Part shown: positions 10,041 to 22,309 of the stretch, piece by piece
Layout of the letters: every line of letters begins with the position of its first letter
Position numbering within the stretch: the first letter of the stretch is position 1
Source of the DNA: Nephrocerus scutellatus
Taxonomy: Eukaryota; Arthropoda; Insecta; Diptera; Pipunculidae
Assembly: GCA_947095585.1 (NCBI GenBank)
Contig: OX352765.1
Span: forward strand, 74,507,976-74,571,975
DNA length: 64,000 nt
Reading direction: 5' to 3'
Position numbers and translations under genes: made by a program
The notes under the pieces: model-generated
What the model saw: the letters and a program-made list of their open reading frames with translations, nothing else
What the model was told of the DNA's origin: nothing
The model's database searches: none

Positions 10041-12500
10041 TTCAGCACACGAAATTCGAATTTTTCTATTTTCGTTAAAAGGGACGAGGTTATCTGCTTT
10101 CTATGACTGTCAAACACAAACTAATGACGCAGATTGCTCAAAATTTGACAGTAGTTTATTAATAGAAGTGTTGCGCTTAAAATTAATGCGCGGGAAATTC
10201 AAAAAGTCACTGACACGTATCAAACCACGCTCATATTTTGTATAAAAAATGAATAGAAATTGAGTTTCGAAAAAGAACGAGTAGCGATCTGTTCTTTTTA
10301 TAAAAAAAATGAAATCTTGTTTTTATATTTTTGTAAAAATTACATCATGGTGTGGTTACACATCCCCCACCACACTCACACACACAACTTACCAACCAAC
10401 AACAACTACAGCTTCAAATACAATGTATGTAATATACATAATTTATATGAGTATACCGACTGCCGCATCGCTTCCCTCCCCCCTATAGTGTGTTTCTAAA
10501 TTTCACTTTTCACGCATTTTTCCCCGGACGCTTAACCCTACAATGCATTTCGTTGGCAGGCACAATCAATTTCCGACTTTATCGTTGTCCTCGTCGTCAC
10601 AGTTGTGCCGTGAAACGAAATTTCCCACAGGATGTACAAAAGGATAACTGTGTGTGGGCTGTGTATGCTATTGCTGTTGTCGTGCTTTTGCATATCGCAA
10701 GCGTACACTTTTCAATTTGTCTTGATTTAAATGTCTTCGTGATGTTTGTGCCTCGCGAGCGCGTTCCGCCCAAACGCGCATTCAGTCGATTTTTACACAA
10801 ATTGCAAAAACCACCCTATCTCCCAATACCCTAACTGCCGAACACCATTCGCCCACAGCGACACTGTATTCGCACCTACTTGGCTGAGCACGATATTTGG
10901 ACGAACAGGAGGAAAAGGATTGAATTGGAATTCAAATTCAAATCCAATTTCCCTGGCAGTGGCAAAGCAAAGCAAAGCGACATATGGATGGATTCGAATC
11001 CTTCGAACCTTGGATGGATTCGATTTATAATAATGTGGTTTCGCCTTCTTTTATCCTATTCGATGCTGATGTGCTGCTGTGTTGCTGAGTTGTTGTTTTT
11101 TTCTTCTTCTTTTTTTTCATTTTGGTATCGCGTAGGTACTCGATATGTGCTTGTATGAGTGTTTGTAAAATCCAGATTGGCGTTTGCTGCTGATGTGGCA
11201 ATTGTTGCAAATGTGAATGCTTGCGCGACAAAATAAAACAAAACACACACACACACAAAGATTCCCATTTCGCAATCTATCAATTCCTTTTTTTGTCTAT
11301 TTACCTTCACCGCCACATGTGGAGTAAAATGAATGCAGAGAATCTAATTCAGAATCGATTTTGTGCCCGCACTGGGTTCTGGCTTTGATTTGACTCACCG
11401 CGCCCGCCAGCTGGAAAAAATTGCAGTTTGCGTGGGCGTTGAGCGACCGAGCACAATCTTCAAACGAATGACGGCGGAAATCCATTCACCTGGAGGGAGG
11501 AAGGATAATTGTTTTCCATTATTGTTGCCGTATCCGTGGGGCGCATCATGGATATGCGGCTCCTGTCGAGTGCTTTTCGTATCGGAAATTGAGAACTATT
11601 GACTATGTGATGAGACATAAAAGCGAGGAGCGAACCCATGTTGACGTGGCAGTTGCAACCTGCAATTTGAACCCAATATTGGTAGTTTGTATGCACGTAA
11701 GTTCTCGTTCGGCGATATTTGAAATCCTTCGACAGCGGAAATCCCAAATTAAGTGAACATAAGTGCAAATGGAATTCTTTGAAATAAGTTGCCACCTGTC
11801 TCTGTGTAGAAACTGCAACAAAGACGTATTCAATTTCACTTAAGCATGCAAAAGAATTAACTTTTTACTTTGAGGCGAAGGAAAAAAATGTTGCGGTTTA
11901 AGGCAAGAAGGATTTTTAAAATTAATCTGTGGTACCGAGTCTGACGTCAAAAGAACGTGGAACATTACCATGTACTTGTACTGATAACTGTCATAACAAA
12001 AGCAAATCACAGGATAAGGTGGGAGCATATATGGCGTACTAGGATGAGGCAAAAAATTTCATTTTAGTTACTCAGTCAAAACCACCACAAATTTAAGAGA
12101 AATTGAATAACTAAACTAGTAGGCATACTCCAGTAACAAGATGGTATAAAGAGGCTCACAAGCGAACATAAATTGCTGTGCTGATAGCATAGTCCCACTG
12201 ATAATGATTATTTTTAAACTCTGTATTGATATGTGGTAGTTCAAACTGGTTTGATCTTGCTGCTAGGATTGTTTACCCATAAAAACGTATTCTGCTGAGA
12301 CACTGAATTTTGTAGATTCATCTCTGCCAGCGAACCGAATCATCGCTCCCAACGCATCAAGTAAATGCTGCCGACGGACCAAGTTGTCGCTGACAGCGGA
12401 TCGAGTCATCACTGCCAGAATCAAGTCAGCACAGCCGAAACTTAAGAATCATCGACAACAATATTCAAATATATCATACGAACTAACATCATAATGTTAT
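10041..12500. other. Unassigned low-complexity DNA, possibly intron or intergenic
   Basis: No transposon protein was recognised. CA-rich, TTC-rich and (AC)n patches (for example 11245-11260) alternate with GC-richer sequence. Several overlapping open frames of 60-115 codons occur on both strands between 10490 and 11800, but none has a domain, and their mutual overlap argues against coding. Confidence 0.4.
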
Positions 12501-12502
12501 AT

Positions 12503-12716
12503 ACGGTGTCCCAACAAGAGCGCCGGATTTAAATTTGCCGCCATTTTGTTAATACGAGCTGTACGGTGATTTTTTTGACATTTGTCACGTACAGACCACG
12601 CAATTTAAGAATATGGAGAAAGTTTGCTGAGTGCTAAAATAAAAGTGTTTTTTCTTTAAAATTTATATACAAAAATTTGAATACAAGAGAATCCGGTTCT
12701 CTTGTTGGAACACCCT
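12503..12716. mobile_element. Short mariner-type MITE
   Basis: A 214-bp element bounded by imperfect terminal inverted repeats of about 26 bp: left CGGTGTCCCAACAAGAGCGC and right, reverse-complemented, GGGTGTTCCAACAAGAGAAC, both continuing to CCGGATT. No coding capacity. The GGGTGTTCCAAC-type end resembles those of Tc1/mariner elements, including DD41D ones here. A TA duplication is only partly visible (TA on the left, lost on the right). Confidence 0.8.
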
Positions 12717-12749
12717 TTGGATAAATTAAACTTGAAAGTTCCGGGCAAA

Positions 12750-13372
12750 ATCAACAGTCTTTTGTGACTTGAGTTGACCTTATGCGCTTATTCAATATAC
12801 ATAGATATTTTCGAGCAGATTAAAGTCTGGACTGTAGTGAGACAACCTGAATTTTGAGAAAGTGATCAAATACTCTGATGTGATTGCAAGAGGCACAAAC
12901 CTCTATCAGCCTATCTTCATACTGACTGTCGCTCACGAAATTAACATCGTTCGTAGAAACTGAATAGCTGTACAAAAAGTTGTCATCAATATCCAGAGAG
13001 CGGCACGAAATCTGCGACTGCACATAAATATTATACGACCAGAAGATCTAACATTGGTCCCTTAATTAAAACAATGGAGCACGAATTTCAAGTAGTGCAA
13101 TCCTTCTCATATGTCGGTTCAATTGTGTCTTCCGATAACAGCATGGAACCAGAAAGAAGAGCACGGTGGCACAAAGCCAACAAACCACAGTTTAACGTGC
13201 CAAGATTCTTTAAATTCAGGAATTTAACCATAACATCCAAGCTGCTGATGTATAAGAAAATGGTCTTACTTAAGTGTGGATCTGAGACTTACGAGAAGCT
13301 TAGTAAGAAGTACTCTTCACGATATTTATGACTTACGGAGACCTTTTGGCCCCGTATATGAGGAGGGAAGGG
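12750..13372 (+). pseudogene. LINE-A fragment, RT to C-terminal region
   Basis: Plus-strand LINE-A remnant aligned to 16845-17400. It carries a decayed equivalent of the LAYADNIDIVGRN block (VAHEINIVRRN), then ARNLRLHIN, FQVVQSFSYVGSIVSSDNSM, FKFRNLTITSKLLMYKKMV and a short GSET. The catalytic box is destroyed and stop codons interrupt the first half. It meets LINE-B head-on at about 13380, so the two are convergent. Confidence 0.8.
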
Positions 13373-13384
13373 AATCTCCAAATG

Positions 13385-14690
13385 CCAACTTTTTCCCAAT
13401 TGCCCAACTCCTCCTCAACTGTTCTGCGCGATGTGTTTCTAGGACGACCCGTTCTTCTACCATCCTGAGTTAACCATTGCATTGCGTAGTTTGCTATGGA
13501 ACTGTCGCCTTTTCGGAGTTTATGACCAATCCACTGTCACTTCAGTCGTTGGATGGTTGTGCCTATTGGTTCCTGACCCGTTCTCTGGTAAAGATGTTTG
13601 TTAGAAATACGGTTAGGCCAGAAAACCATTAAGATGTTCCGTAGGCACCTATTTATGAACGCTTGTAAATTTTTTGTGATAGTAGCGGTCACCTTCCAAG
13701 TACTGCACCCATACAACAGCACAGATTCAACTTTTAAACGAATCAGTCGCAGCTTGGTCTTTAAGCTGATAGCATTGCTTCGCCATATCATGGACATCAT
13801 TCCAAACACTGATTTTGCTTTGCCGATTCGGTTGTCAATGTCCTGTTCGGTTCCATCTTCATTCGAAACAATACTCCGAAGATATTCTCTACTCTCTCTA
13901 CCGGTTGTCCAGAAATATTAACTTGAGTAACTGATTTAGTGCCGAGGTTTATGATTTTGGTTTTGGCAGTATTGATCTTCAAACCCACAACATTTGCCTC
14001 CCTTTCCACATTTTTTGTCGTCGTCAGCGTAGTCCAGATGTTTGAGTTGAGATGTAGTTCAATGAATTCCTCCGTTTTCAGTAAATAAAGCTGCGCGAAG
14101 TACATCGCTAATCACCAACAAAAAAAGTATCGGCGATAGAATGCAACCTTGACGTACCCGCTCCGTTTGATTTCGGTGCATATCGTTGGCGAATACACGG
14201 TTAAGGACCGTAGAAAAATGCTCCTTCCATCGCTTGAGCTGATCCTCATCTGAAACGAGTACGGCACCATCTAGGCCTTTCACCGGATGTTGGCTAGAGC
14301 GGTGACCATATGTCTTTTCTTTGGTGATTCTGTAAACGGTTCTGCTATCGCACCTGCTCGCTGCTTCCTCTGCTTATAAGGCCAGGTTGTTACTATTATT
14401 AGGCTTGTCCCGTCTTACACTACGCTGCACTTCTCTCATTTTGCTTCGGTACAGGGACTCTAGCTCGATACTAGCAGCTGCTACGAGCTTTAAGTAGCTT
14501 ACGTTCTTCAATCCGCCTCCAGGTATCTTCGGTTAGCCACATGCTGTGCCTTGCCTGGCTTCTACCAACAATACTTTCCGCTCCAGATGTGAAAACATTT
14601 TTCACAGCCTTCCAATGTTCTTGTATGGTTGTCGGCAGTGAGCTGCTGATTGCTTTCACTCCTTGCGATAAATGATCCCTTTAATTGTTG
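13385..14690 (-). pseudogene. LINE-B copy 2, linker, RT remnant and C-terminal region
   Basis: Antisense LINE-B. Minus-strand order: linker between endonuclease and RT (QARHSMWLTEDTWRRIEERK, then VLVSDEDQLKRWKEHFSTVL), a deletion of the RT N-terminal half, RVRQGCILSPILFLLVISDV (motif B), GLKINTAKTKIINLG, then MSMIWRSNAISLKTKLRLIR, VLLYGCSTWKVTATITKNLQ, WPNRISNKHLYQRTGQEPIG, WQWIGHKLRK and a GRPRNTSRRTVEEEL terminus near 13400. The YADD box lies in a frame-shifted, deleted stretch. The WIGHKLRK plus GRP.NT.RR signature is known from RTE-like endonuclease/RT proteins; I infer that clade. Confidence 0.85.
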
Positions 14691-15360
14691 CGCTACTGGC
14701 TTAAACCAAGTTTTGAGCAGTCAGTAGTTTCCCGATCAATTGCAATGCAGATCCCCAATACTAGGCGCAATGCTCGTTTTAAACTTTTTAAATTAAAAAT
14801 ATATTTTTAATAGCTAGCATGTTTCTTTGTTCAACTCCAAAATTTAGTATGCTTTAGCTGCTTAGGGCGGTATATAAAATAATAATTTGAAACTTATCAT
14901 ATTATTAGAAAAATTTGCGATTCGTATAGTTATATTTTAAAAAAGATTAACGGTTACTTCGTTCCCTTTATTTAAATCGGATCAAATTTTACCATTACGA
15001 TACAGATATGTTTATAACCTACTTAGAGAATATTTTATATGCGAGAAGCGGTCATGTTTATTGAGACCTATTGTACCTTATAATTTACGTACGAACAATC
15101 GTTGTGAAGTCATTATTACCCGTAAATAATATTTTCCCAGATTTTATCGATTAATGGTCCTACCTATATAATTTACTACCTAATTATGTAAAGTTATCTA
15201 ATTCAATTATACAATTCGCAAAAAAAAATTATGGCTTTTCAATTTTGAACACCTTAATGATATAGAACATTTTTCTAAATAATTTCCTGATTTTTAAACC
15301 CGTTTGCTCGTTCTTAAACTCATCTTTAAATTTTAATTTCTTGATTTTTTATATTGTAAC
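14691..15360. other. AT-rich spacer, no gene seen
   Basis: Strongly AT-rich sequence between LINE-B and a DD41D element. No frame or repeat stands out. Confidence 0.4.
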
Positions 15361-16325
15361 TTTCGGGTGTTTCAACAGGTGCGCTTCAACTTTTCTCCGA
15401 TAGGGACGGCGAAACACAACATATTTTTTATTGTTCTTTTGTCATTTGGAAACTTTATTAGTATACATTTCATCATGGAACGCTACACATGTGAACAGCG
15501 ATTGCAAATCGTGCAAATTTTTTATCAAAATAATCGTTCTGTTGCCTCAAGAGCAAATCGAAAATGATGCAGATTTTCACCGAAAAATCATCTTCAGCGA
15601 TGAGGCTCACTTTTGGCTAGAAGGATTTGTCAACAAGCAAAATATGCGTTACTGGGCAGAAAGCAACCCACACGTGATTCATGAGGCACCGTTGCATCCC
15701 GAAAAAGTCACTGTTTGGCGCGGATTACATGCCGGCGGCGTCATTGGGCCATATTTTTTCATCGACGATAACGATCGCCACGTTACTGTTAATGGAAATC
15801 GGTACCGCGATATGATAAACGATTTTTTTTGGCCGCAATTGAATGGAATGGACTTGGACGACATGTGGTTTCAGCAGGACGGGGCCACATGCCACACAGC
15901 ACACGATACAATCGCGTTATTGAAGACTAAGTTCGATGAGCGTGTTATTTCGCGAAATGGGGCCGTCCAGTGGCCGCCGCGCTCGTGTGATTTGACACCT
16001 CTAGATTATTTTCTTTGGGGTTATGTGAAGTCATTGGTCTATGCCAATAAGCCGGCGACGTTGCAAGAGCTCAGAGCCAATATTGAACGTGAAATTGCTG
16101 GAATTTCGGCCGATTTATGCGAAAGAGTGGTCGAAAATTGGGTTCAAAGATTGGACTTCGTAAAACGTGCACGCGGTGGTCATGCAAAAGAAATCGAGTT
16201 TCGTACTTAAATGTATCATATGTATATGTTCAAATTGGTTAACAAAAAAAAAAGTTAGTCAAAAGTCGAACAGTTTGTCTTTTATTCAAAAAAAAAGTTG
16301 AAGTGTTCTTATTGAAAAACCCTTT
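15361..16325 (+). mobile_element. DD41D (rosa-like) element 1, internally deleted
   Basis: Tc1/mariner-superfamily element of about 965 bp. Left end GGGTGTTTCAACAGGTGCGC and right end (reverse complement) GGGTTTTTCAATAAGAACAC both run on to TTCAAC, giving imperfect terminal repeats of about 27 bp. These ends differ from the other three DD41D elements in the window. The insertion-site TA is not clear on the left. The size is about 300 bp short of the roughly 1.29-kb intact neighbours because part of the transposase gene is missing. Confidence 0.85.
15475..16210 (+). pseudogene. DD41D transposase, N-terminal domain deleted
   Basis: The start MERYTCEQRLQIVQIFYQNN (15475) belongs to the helix-turn-helix head. 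After about 25 codons the sequence jumps in another frame to QIENDADFHRKIIFSDEAHF, so about 100 codons of DNA-binding domain and linker are gone and the frame is lost. From there the catalytic domain is intact to the stop at 16208: IFSDEAHF (first D), WFQQDGATCHTA (second D), WPPRSCDLTPLDYFLWGYVK (third D), then LDFVKRARGGHAKEIEFRT. There are 41 residues between the second and third Asp, the hallmark of rosa-type DD41D transposases. The intact catalytic part is unusual among these decayed copies. Confidence 0.92.
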
Positions 16326-16569
16326 ATAAACTTTAAGCTTATTAATGAATAGTTTATAAAATGTTATTTTTATCTTGCATCTTACAAAAAATATTTAAGT
16401 TTAGTTTTTTGTTTATGTAAACTTGTATTAGATTACATGCACTGTAAATTTAATTAATCGCTTATTATATTCCTAGATGTACATACATAACCTTTGCACC
16501 TCACGCTCTATTTTAAATTTACTTTTAACGTTTGTCGGTGTAGTCAAAACAAGTTATATCAACTTCTGA

Positions 16570-17735
16570 CTGTTCCTGGTGACGGAAAAATGTCTAGAGT
16601 TTCAAAACTCACTACACCATCTTTTTATAGACTTTAAAGCCGCCTATGATAGCATAGCCAGAGTAGAACTTTATAAAGCCTTGAGAGAATTCGGTTACCA
16701 AATAAATCGACACGACTATGTAGGTTGACCATGACCAATGTTATAAGCCAAGTAAAAATATCCGGATCACTATCAAGACTATTCAACATCTGTAACGGGC
16801 TCCGATAAGGGGATGGACTGGCCTGCGTCCTCTTCAACCTGGCGTTGGAAAAAGTGATCCGAGACTCTGACGTTACGGCGAGAGAAACAATCCTCTATAA
16901 GTCCATTCAGATACTGGCTTACGCAGACAATATTGACATCGTTGGTAGAAACCGAAAAGCTGTACAGGAAGCTTTCATTCAGATCGAGCAGGCGACACGA
17001 AATCTGGGGCTGCACATAAATGAGAGCAAAACAAAGTACATGGTGGCCACGTCTGCGAATAGAAGATCCAACATTGGTGCCTCAGTTCAAATAGTGGAGC
17101 GCGAATTTGAAGTAGTGCAATCCTTTATCTATCTCGGGTCAACTGTAGCAGCCGATAATAGCATGGAACCAGAAATACGTGCACAGTTGCTTAAAGCCAA
17201 CAAAGCCTACTATAGTCTGTCAAGACTCTTCAAATCCAGGAACTTAACCATAACATCCAAGCTGCTGGTATATTAGACAATGGTCATACCAGTACTTGCA
17301 TATGGATCCGACTTGGGTGCTTAGCAAATAGCATTATGACCTCTTAGCCGCGTTCGAGAAAAACGTCGTACGGAGAATTGTTGGCCCCGTATGTGAGGAA
17401 GGACGATTCCGTGGACTTTATAATGATGAGGTCTACGAGCGTTACCGCGATGTCGACATCGTGAAGAAAATTAATCTCGGTAGGCTCCGGTGGGCAGGAC
17501 ACCTAGCTCGCATGAGCGAAGAGGATCCTGCTCGGAAAGTACTTTGCGGTAGGATTTATGGAACACGACAGCGAGGCCGGCCAAACATACGCTGGAAGGA
17601 TGGCGTACACCAGGACGCCCAGAGTTTAGGGATGCCAAACTGGATGACATCGGCTAGAAATCGGGACCGATGGAGAGACTTTTTGCGGGAGACCAAGTCC
17701 GGACACCGGTTGTAGAGCCAAATATGATGATGATG
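16570..17735 (+). pseudogene. LINE-A 3' half, RT to C-terminus and 3' tail
   Basis: The best-preserved LINE-A 3' half. It begins in RT motif A (FIDFKAAYDSIARVELYKA), continues through a frame-broken middle, then VIRDSDVTARETILYKSIQI, LAYADNIDIVGRN (YADD mutated to YADN), GLHINESKTKYMVATSANRR, VVQSFIYLGSTVAADNSMEP, FKSRNLTITSKLLVY, then a stop. After a frameshift it resumes as KINLGRLRWAGHLARMSEED and GRPNIRWKDG, ending GHRL at 17715. The 3' end is an ATGATGATGA tail, shared with other copies. Short 3' end and trinucleotide tail fit RTE-like elements. At least two stops and two frameshifts. Confidence 0.9.
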
Positions 17736-17945
17736 AAACTAAATTAATTTTAAAATTAAAGGCAAAAGCAGAGCAAAAGTCATTCACTTCAATTAACAAC
17801 ATGGATACTTTAAGAATACGAGTGGAATAACATTTTCTATTTATAATTTTTATTTAGAAAAAGCCTTTGAAATGAGTAATAAGCCCAAATTTCGAAAATC
17901 TAAGCGAACTCGTAATTCGCATTCGTAATATTTTCCCATCCATTC

Positions 17946-17969
17946 GTGTGTGTGTGTGTGTGTGTGTGT
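17946..17969 (+). repeat. (GT)n microsatellite
   Basis: About 12 perfect GT units. Confidence 0.9.
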
Positions 17970-18785
17970 TTCCAATGATGCGTCCCTTATTTATCATGCC
18001 AGATAAACAATCTTTTTGATTGTTATACAGTGTAAATAAAACATTGTATCATTTAAAGACTTAGTTCTATAGAACCCATCTACTCTTATCGACAAGGAAA
18101 CATATGATTTAATCTAACTCGTATCTTCTCAAGCTCGAGTGTGTGTAAAAGCCACAACTACTCAAGGCTTAGAAAGTATTTGTAGTCATTTCTCTGCCCC
18201 TTTTTCTAAGTACGAAATGAGAGTCAGTATTATGAATAAGAAATCTTGCAACACTTGCTTAAAATTAAGTTATTGTGTGGTATCCAAAGGCTATACCACT
18301 TGTCTAGAAACTATGTTCGACCTACGTTTGAGAAATTTAATTTTTCTTCAGGAAGACATAATATATTTTAGTAATCTATATAAATAAAAATGAGATTTTT
18401 TTATTAACGGAAACTCACATTATATTATTAACAGGTGGGCGAAGGTTATGTGGTATAAAGGTTCACGTGTGCGGGTAGCGGAGCGCCCGGAAACAGAGTA
18501 ATTTCATAAAAAATTATACACGTTAGTTCTTGACCGTCAGAATTTGAGCCAACAATTGATAAGTCTGTATCTGAGTAAGCTGCAAGTTATTGAACTCGCA
18601 CATAAGTCTAGCAATCTTCAACACAATTTAGAGAGATTTATATAGAAGACAATCAACTTGGATTGAAGACCAATAAAACGAAATAGCGTCGTTGATGGTG
18701 TTGGTGTTCTTTTTTTCATTTGGGAAAGATAATCGATATGAACCAATTTGAGATACGAACTTCATCTCTTAATCGACAACACAAT
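17970..18785. other. Unassigned AT-rich DNA
   Basis: No family, gene or strong repeat recognised. An 82-codon frame at 18139-18387 has several cysteines but no known motif. Confidence 0.3.
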
Positions 18786-19800
18786 CTTTTTTAAATTCTC
18801 TATATTAACTTCACTTTCCCGTGGCACGGATGTCGGTAGGAAATCGGTCGAAAATCGGTTGGCTGTCGGACGTCTGTCGGACGTCTGTCGGACGTCGGTC
18901 GGACGTCTGTCGTGGAATCTTGCGATCAATTTTTAACCCACTTCCCAAAGCCCGATTTTATTGAAATTTGAGGCCCCTCGGGCCACGGGGTCGGGGGGCT
19001 CCCCTACAAATATTTTACAAAATTTTACTCGATTTTCTTCTAATTTTATACACATGTGTATCTATGATATACAACACTTTTTGTAAAAATTTTGGAGACT
19101 CCGGGCCCGGGTTCGTGGGGCCCCATAACTTTTCTTAAAAAGATTTACCCGATTTTCTTCAAATTTTATATACGTATGTATCTTCGATGAAAAACACTTT
19201 TTGTAAAAATTTTGGAGAACCCGGGCCCCAGGGTTCCCAATTTTTTTTTTAAAAAATTAACCCGATTTTTTTTAAATTTTACATACGTGTGTATCTCCGA
19301 TAGGCAACACTTTTTGCAAACATTTTGGAGACAGGCCCCAACAAATATTTTAAAAAACTTAACCCGATTTTTTTTTAAATTTTTTATACGTGTGTATCTT
19401 CAATAGACAACACTTTTTGCAAAAATTTTGGTGGCCGGGGTCGTGGACCCATAAAAATTTTTCAAAAAAAATTAACTCGATTTTCTTCAAATTTTATATA
19501 TCTACATGTGTATCTCCGATGGACAAAATTTTTTTGAAAGTTTTTGGAGTGAGGCCCTGAGGCCCGAGGGGTGCCCATATAAATTTTTTAAAAATTAGCT
19601 CGATTTTCTTCAAATTTTAAACACATGTGTATCACTGATGGACAAAACTTTTTGTAAGTTTGTTGGAGTGATCGGCCCCTGACCCCGTGTGGTGTCGATG
19701 TAAATTTTTTAAAAATTAGCGCGGTTTTCTTCTAATTTTAATACATACCCATCTCCTATTAGAGAATTTACATGAAAAATTGTATTTTTATGGGTTGTGT
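18786..19800 (+). mobile_element. TR-element A: tandem-core non-autonomous element, longest copy
   Basis: Starts TTTTTTAAATTCTCTATATT and ends GGGTTGT. Near the start is a short-unit array of GTCGGACGTCT type (18826-18912), then AACCCACTTCCCAAAGCCCG and about seven degenerate units of 112-120 bp. Each unit has CCCGATTTTCTTCAAATTTT, a near-palindromic ACACATGTGTATC core, CACTTTTTGTAAAAATTTTG, GGAG and a GGGCCC-rich block. The cores lie near 19050, 19167, 19286, 19386, 19505, 19620 and 19740. The two ends share a subterminal inverted 11-mer of type TAAATTCTCTA (right end reads GAGAATTTA). No coding capacity. I do not recognise a named family. Confidence 0.8.
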
Positions 19801-22309
19801 TTTTGGTGTTGAAATAGTGTGAACTGGGTCAGTCGATATGTAAGACTTCCTTCTTCTTCAAATGCACGCACCGGTACATTTGTTGGCACCCTATTTTCTG
19901 CAGAAAACATCTAATAACTTAAGCTTCTTTTTGATGTTCTTTCAATTGATTTAGTAAATCAAACAATATGAGTTTACATCTGAGATTTACGCCCGTTATG
20001 ACATGTTCTTTGTCCGTATGCCGCAGGCGGGAGTGCAAATTGATTAAATCAGATACTAGGGATAACGCAGGATTATACATAAATACTCTAATGGTGACGC
20101 GATAGCTAGCGTCCAGGTTTCGTGCGTTTAATTATTGTCATCGAATTTCTTATGCAGACAAAGATACTCAGTACGCAGATAAAGATACCATGATTATTCT
20201 CGATATAATGAGATCAGCCACAGGCGCTCCAGTACGGTGTGTGATGTGTGTATCTTATCACTATCTCAGAAGAAGGAGATTGTTTTTTTCGCCATAAGCA
20301 CATTTGGCCACTGTATAAGTTGCCAGATTAGAATTAAATCGGCTTTCGCTGTCGCCCGGCGCTCATCCCGCCCTCTTGGTCGTTTACAGCAAATTGCGCG
20401 AGCATACGGCATAAACATATAAAGCAGCACACAACAACATTTATGGCAGCCTATAAATTTTACTGCCACATCTCTTGGTAACTTTACAGAGTTGTACCAG
20501 ATACAAGAAACAAAACCTCCATCCATTTGTTCGTCGTCCGTCTGTTCAACTGTTCGCCATAAGCCAACTCGAAGCACAAAGAAAAACCTAAACGAATTAA
20601 TGCGTTCGTTGTCCGGTGCACGCTGTGTTGCTTTCTCGCAAAATCTTTAAGTACATATTTTATGTTCGTCGTCGTCGTCGTCGTCATCATCATCATCATC
20701 ACCACCATCACCATGATCAGCATCGCATCATCCGCTGCCAGCTTGCGTGCAATTAAACTACTGCCGGCCGCAGCTCCCAGATTGTAGTGTACGCTGTGCG
20801 ATCCATCGACGACATCAAGAAAGCAATAAAACATTGCAGTGAGCACAACATCCATACCCATACCCATCTATTGCTGCAGAGGAGGAGAACGAGAATTTTA
20901 ATTTCATCCTCAGCAGGGGGCCACATCATAGCACGGCTCCTTCATTACGCATTGCGTATTTAGTTGTTGTTGGGTTGATGTCATTGTTGTGTTTCTCACA
21001 TTGCACCGCGGCCAAAGAGATCGTCATCGTAAAATTAAATGAAAGAAAGGGGAAATGAAATGGTTTGCAGGAAGGGCAAAATATCAATATATTTCATATA
21101 CAAAATTTTCGAGAGTTTTAAAGCGGCGTGTCTAGTAAAAATGTTTATGGCTGAGTGTGTGGGAAAATCAATCAGATCTTTGTACCTACCCCCCCGAAAA
21201 AGGCCAATATAGTTACCTCAGTGCTTTTAACGATAGATATAATAGATAGTCTCAACAATAGGAGTTTTCCATTATCTATAAAATCTTTTCCCAAAGGTAA
21301 CCCGAATCCTTCTGAACGAAATAAAAAGAAAAACTGCATCATTCGATGTAGATTATCCAGTTTTCATAAGGCCATGGTAATGCAACGAGCGATAGCGTGC
21401 ATTGGTCCGCCTGTACCCATAACGAAGCTATTTTTTTAGAGCAAATAAAATAAAAATAAAAATGTGGGCAAGTTGGTTTATCAAAATTCGTTGGATTTAT
21501 GCGAAATCGCAAATCTATATTCTACGAGAAAGAAAACAAAAAATTTGTTAGCAAAGACCTTTGTCATAATTTGAGCATGAGCAGGAAGTGGTTCGCTTCC
21601 AAACTTCCAAAGACAGGTGATTTGTTTAATTGTCTTGTAACACTGCTGTGGGATTTGGAGAATCTCCGAAAATGTTGCGGAATAAATTGCGCGACTTTAC
21701 GCTTGAAATTGAGGTAGTTGTGCATTGGCATGCTGATGAAGTTGCCTTACGTACAGTTTGCACGCAAGCCTTTATAAGCCATGTTAAGATCCTGATCCAC
21801 TACTTTTTGGAACCTCAACTTGCCAAACGTTCTGATGGTAAAATAAATTAACCCCAGTAAATTATTGGCTAATTTTGAATATAAAATACGGCAAATCGTA
21901 TTTTCCTTTAAGCTACTGACGATGTCGTGGATATACTCGTATATACTTGTGGAGACTATACAGCTGATTTCTACAGCCCATCGATGTACAGATTTATTCT
22001 GTAAGATAATTTTCGACAAAGGACCATTATTACATTGAGATTGCTGAACACGACACAATCGAGATGACTGATGTGACTTTAAGATGTGTTTGCTGCTTCA
22101 ATTACATGGTGAATCCAATCAATTGTAAGCCAAGCACTAACTTCGAGAAATTGGTTGGCCATTTCGAAACTAAATTTCGGAATCGTCCATTAATTGTTCT
22201 GTTCCACACTTCAGCTAAACTAAGATATGTAACATAGCATAGCTTAGTTCAGTTTAGAATGCTAGTTCTCTGTGTTGCACATTGCAACTTATAATTTTGC
22301 TGATACATA
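19801..22309. other. Unassigned DNA, possibly intron or intergenic
   Basis: No transposon protein recognised. Contains (GTC)n/(ATC)n at 20662-20715. Open frames at 20237-20867 overlap on opposite strands over simple repeats and are not convincing. Another AT-rich stretch follows to 22309. Confidence 0.4.
20662..20715 (+). repeat. (GTC)n(ATC)n compound microsatellite
   Basis: GTCGTCGTC runs into ATCATCATC and ACCACC. An antisense open frame over it encodes poly-Met/Thr, a pure artefact. Confidence 0.9.

Noticed and set aside
10490..11316. Cluster of overlapping 60-114 codon frames on both strands
   Set aside because: No domain, contradictory frames on both strands and low-complexity content; treated as chance.
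18786..19800. Helitron-type element
   Set aside because: Edges do not show TC at the start or CTRR with a hairpin at the end, as far as I can see by eye.
20266..20867. Minus-strand frames with poly-Met/Thr
   Set aside because: Produced by the GTC/ATC microsatellite.
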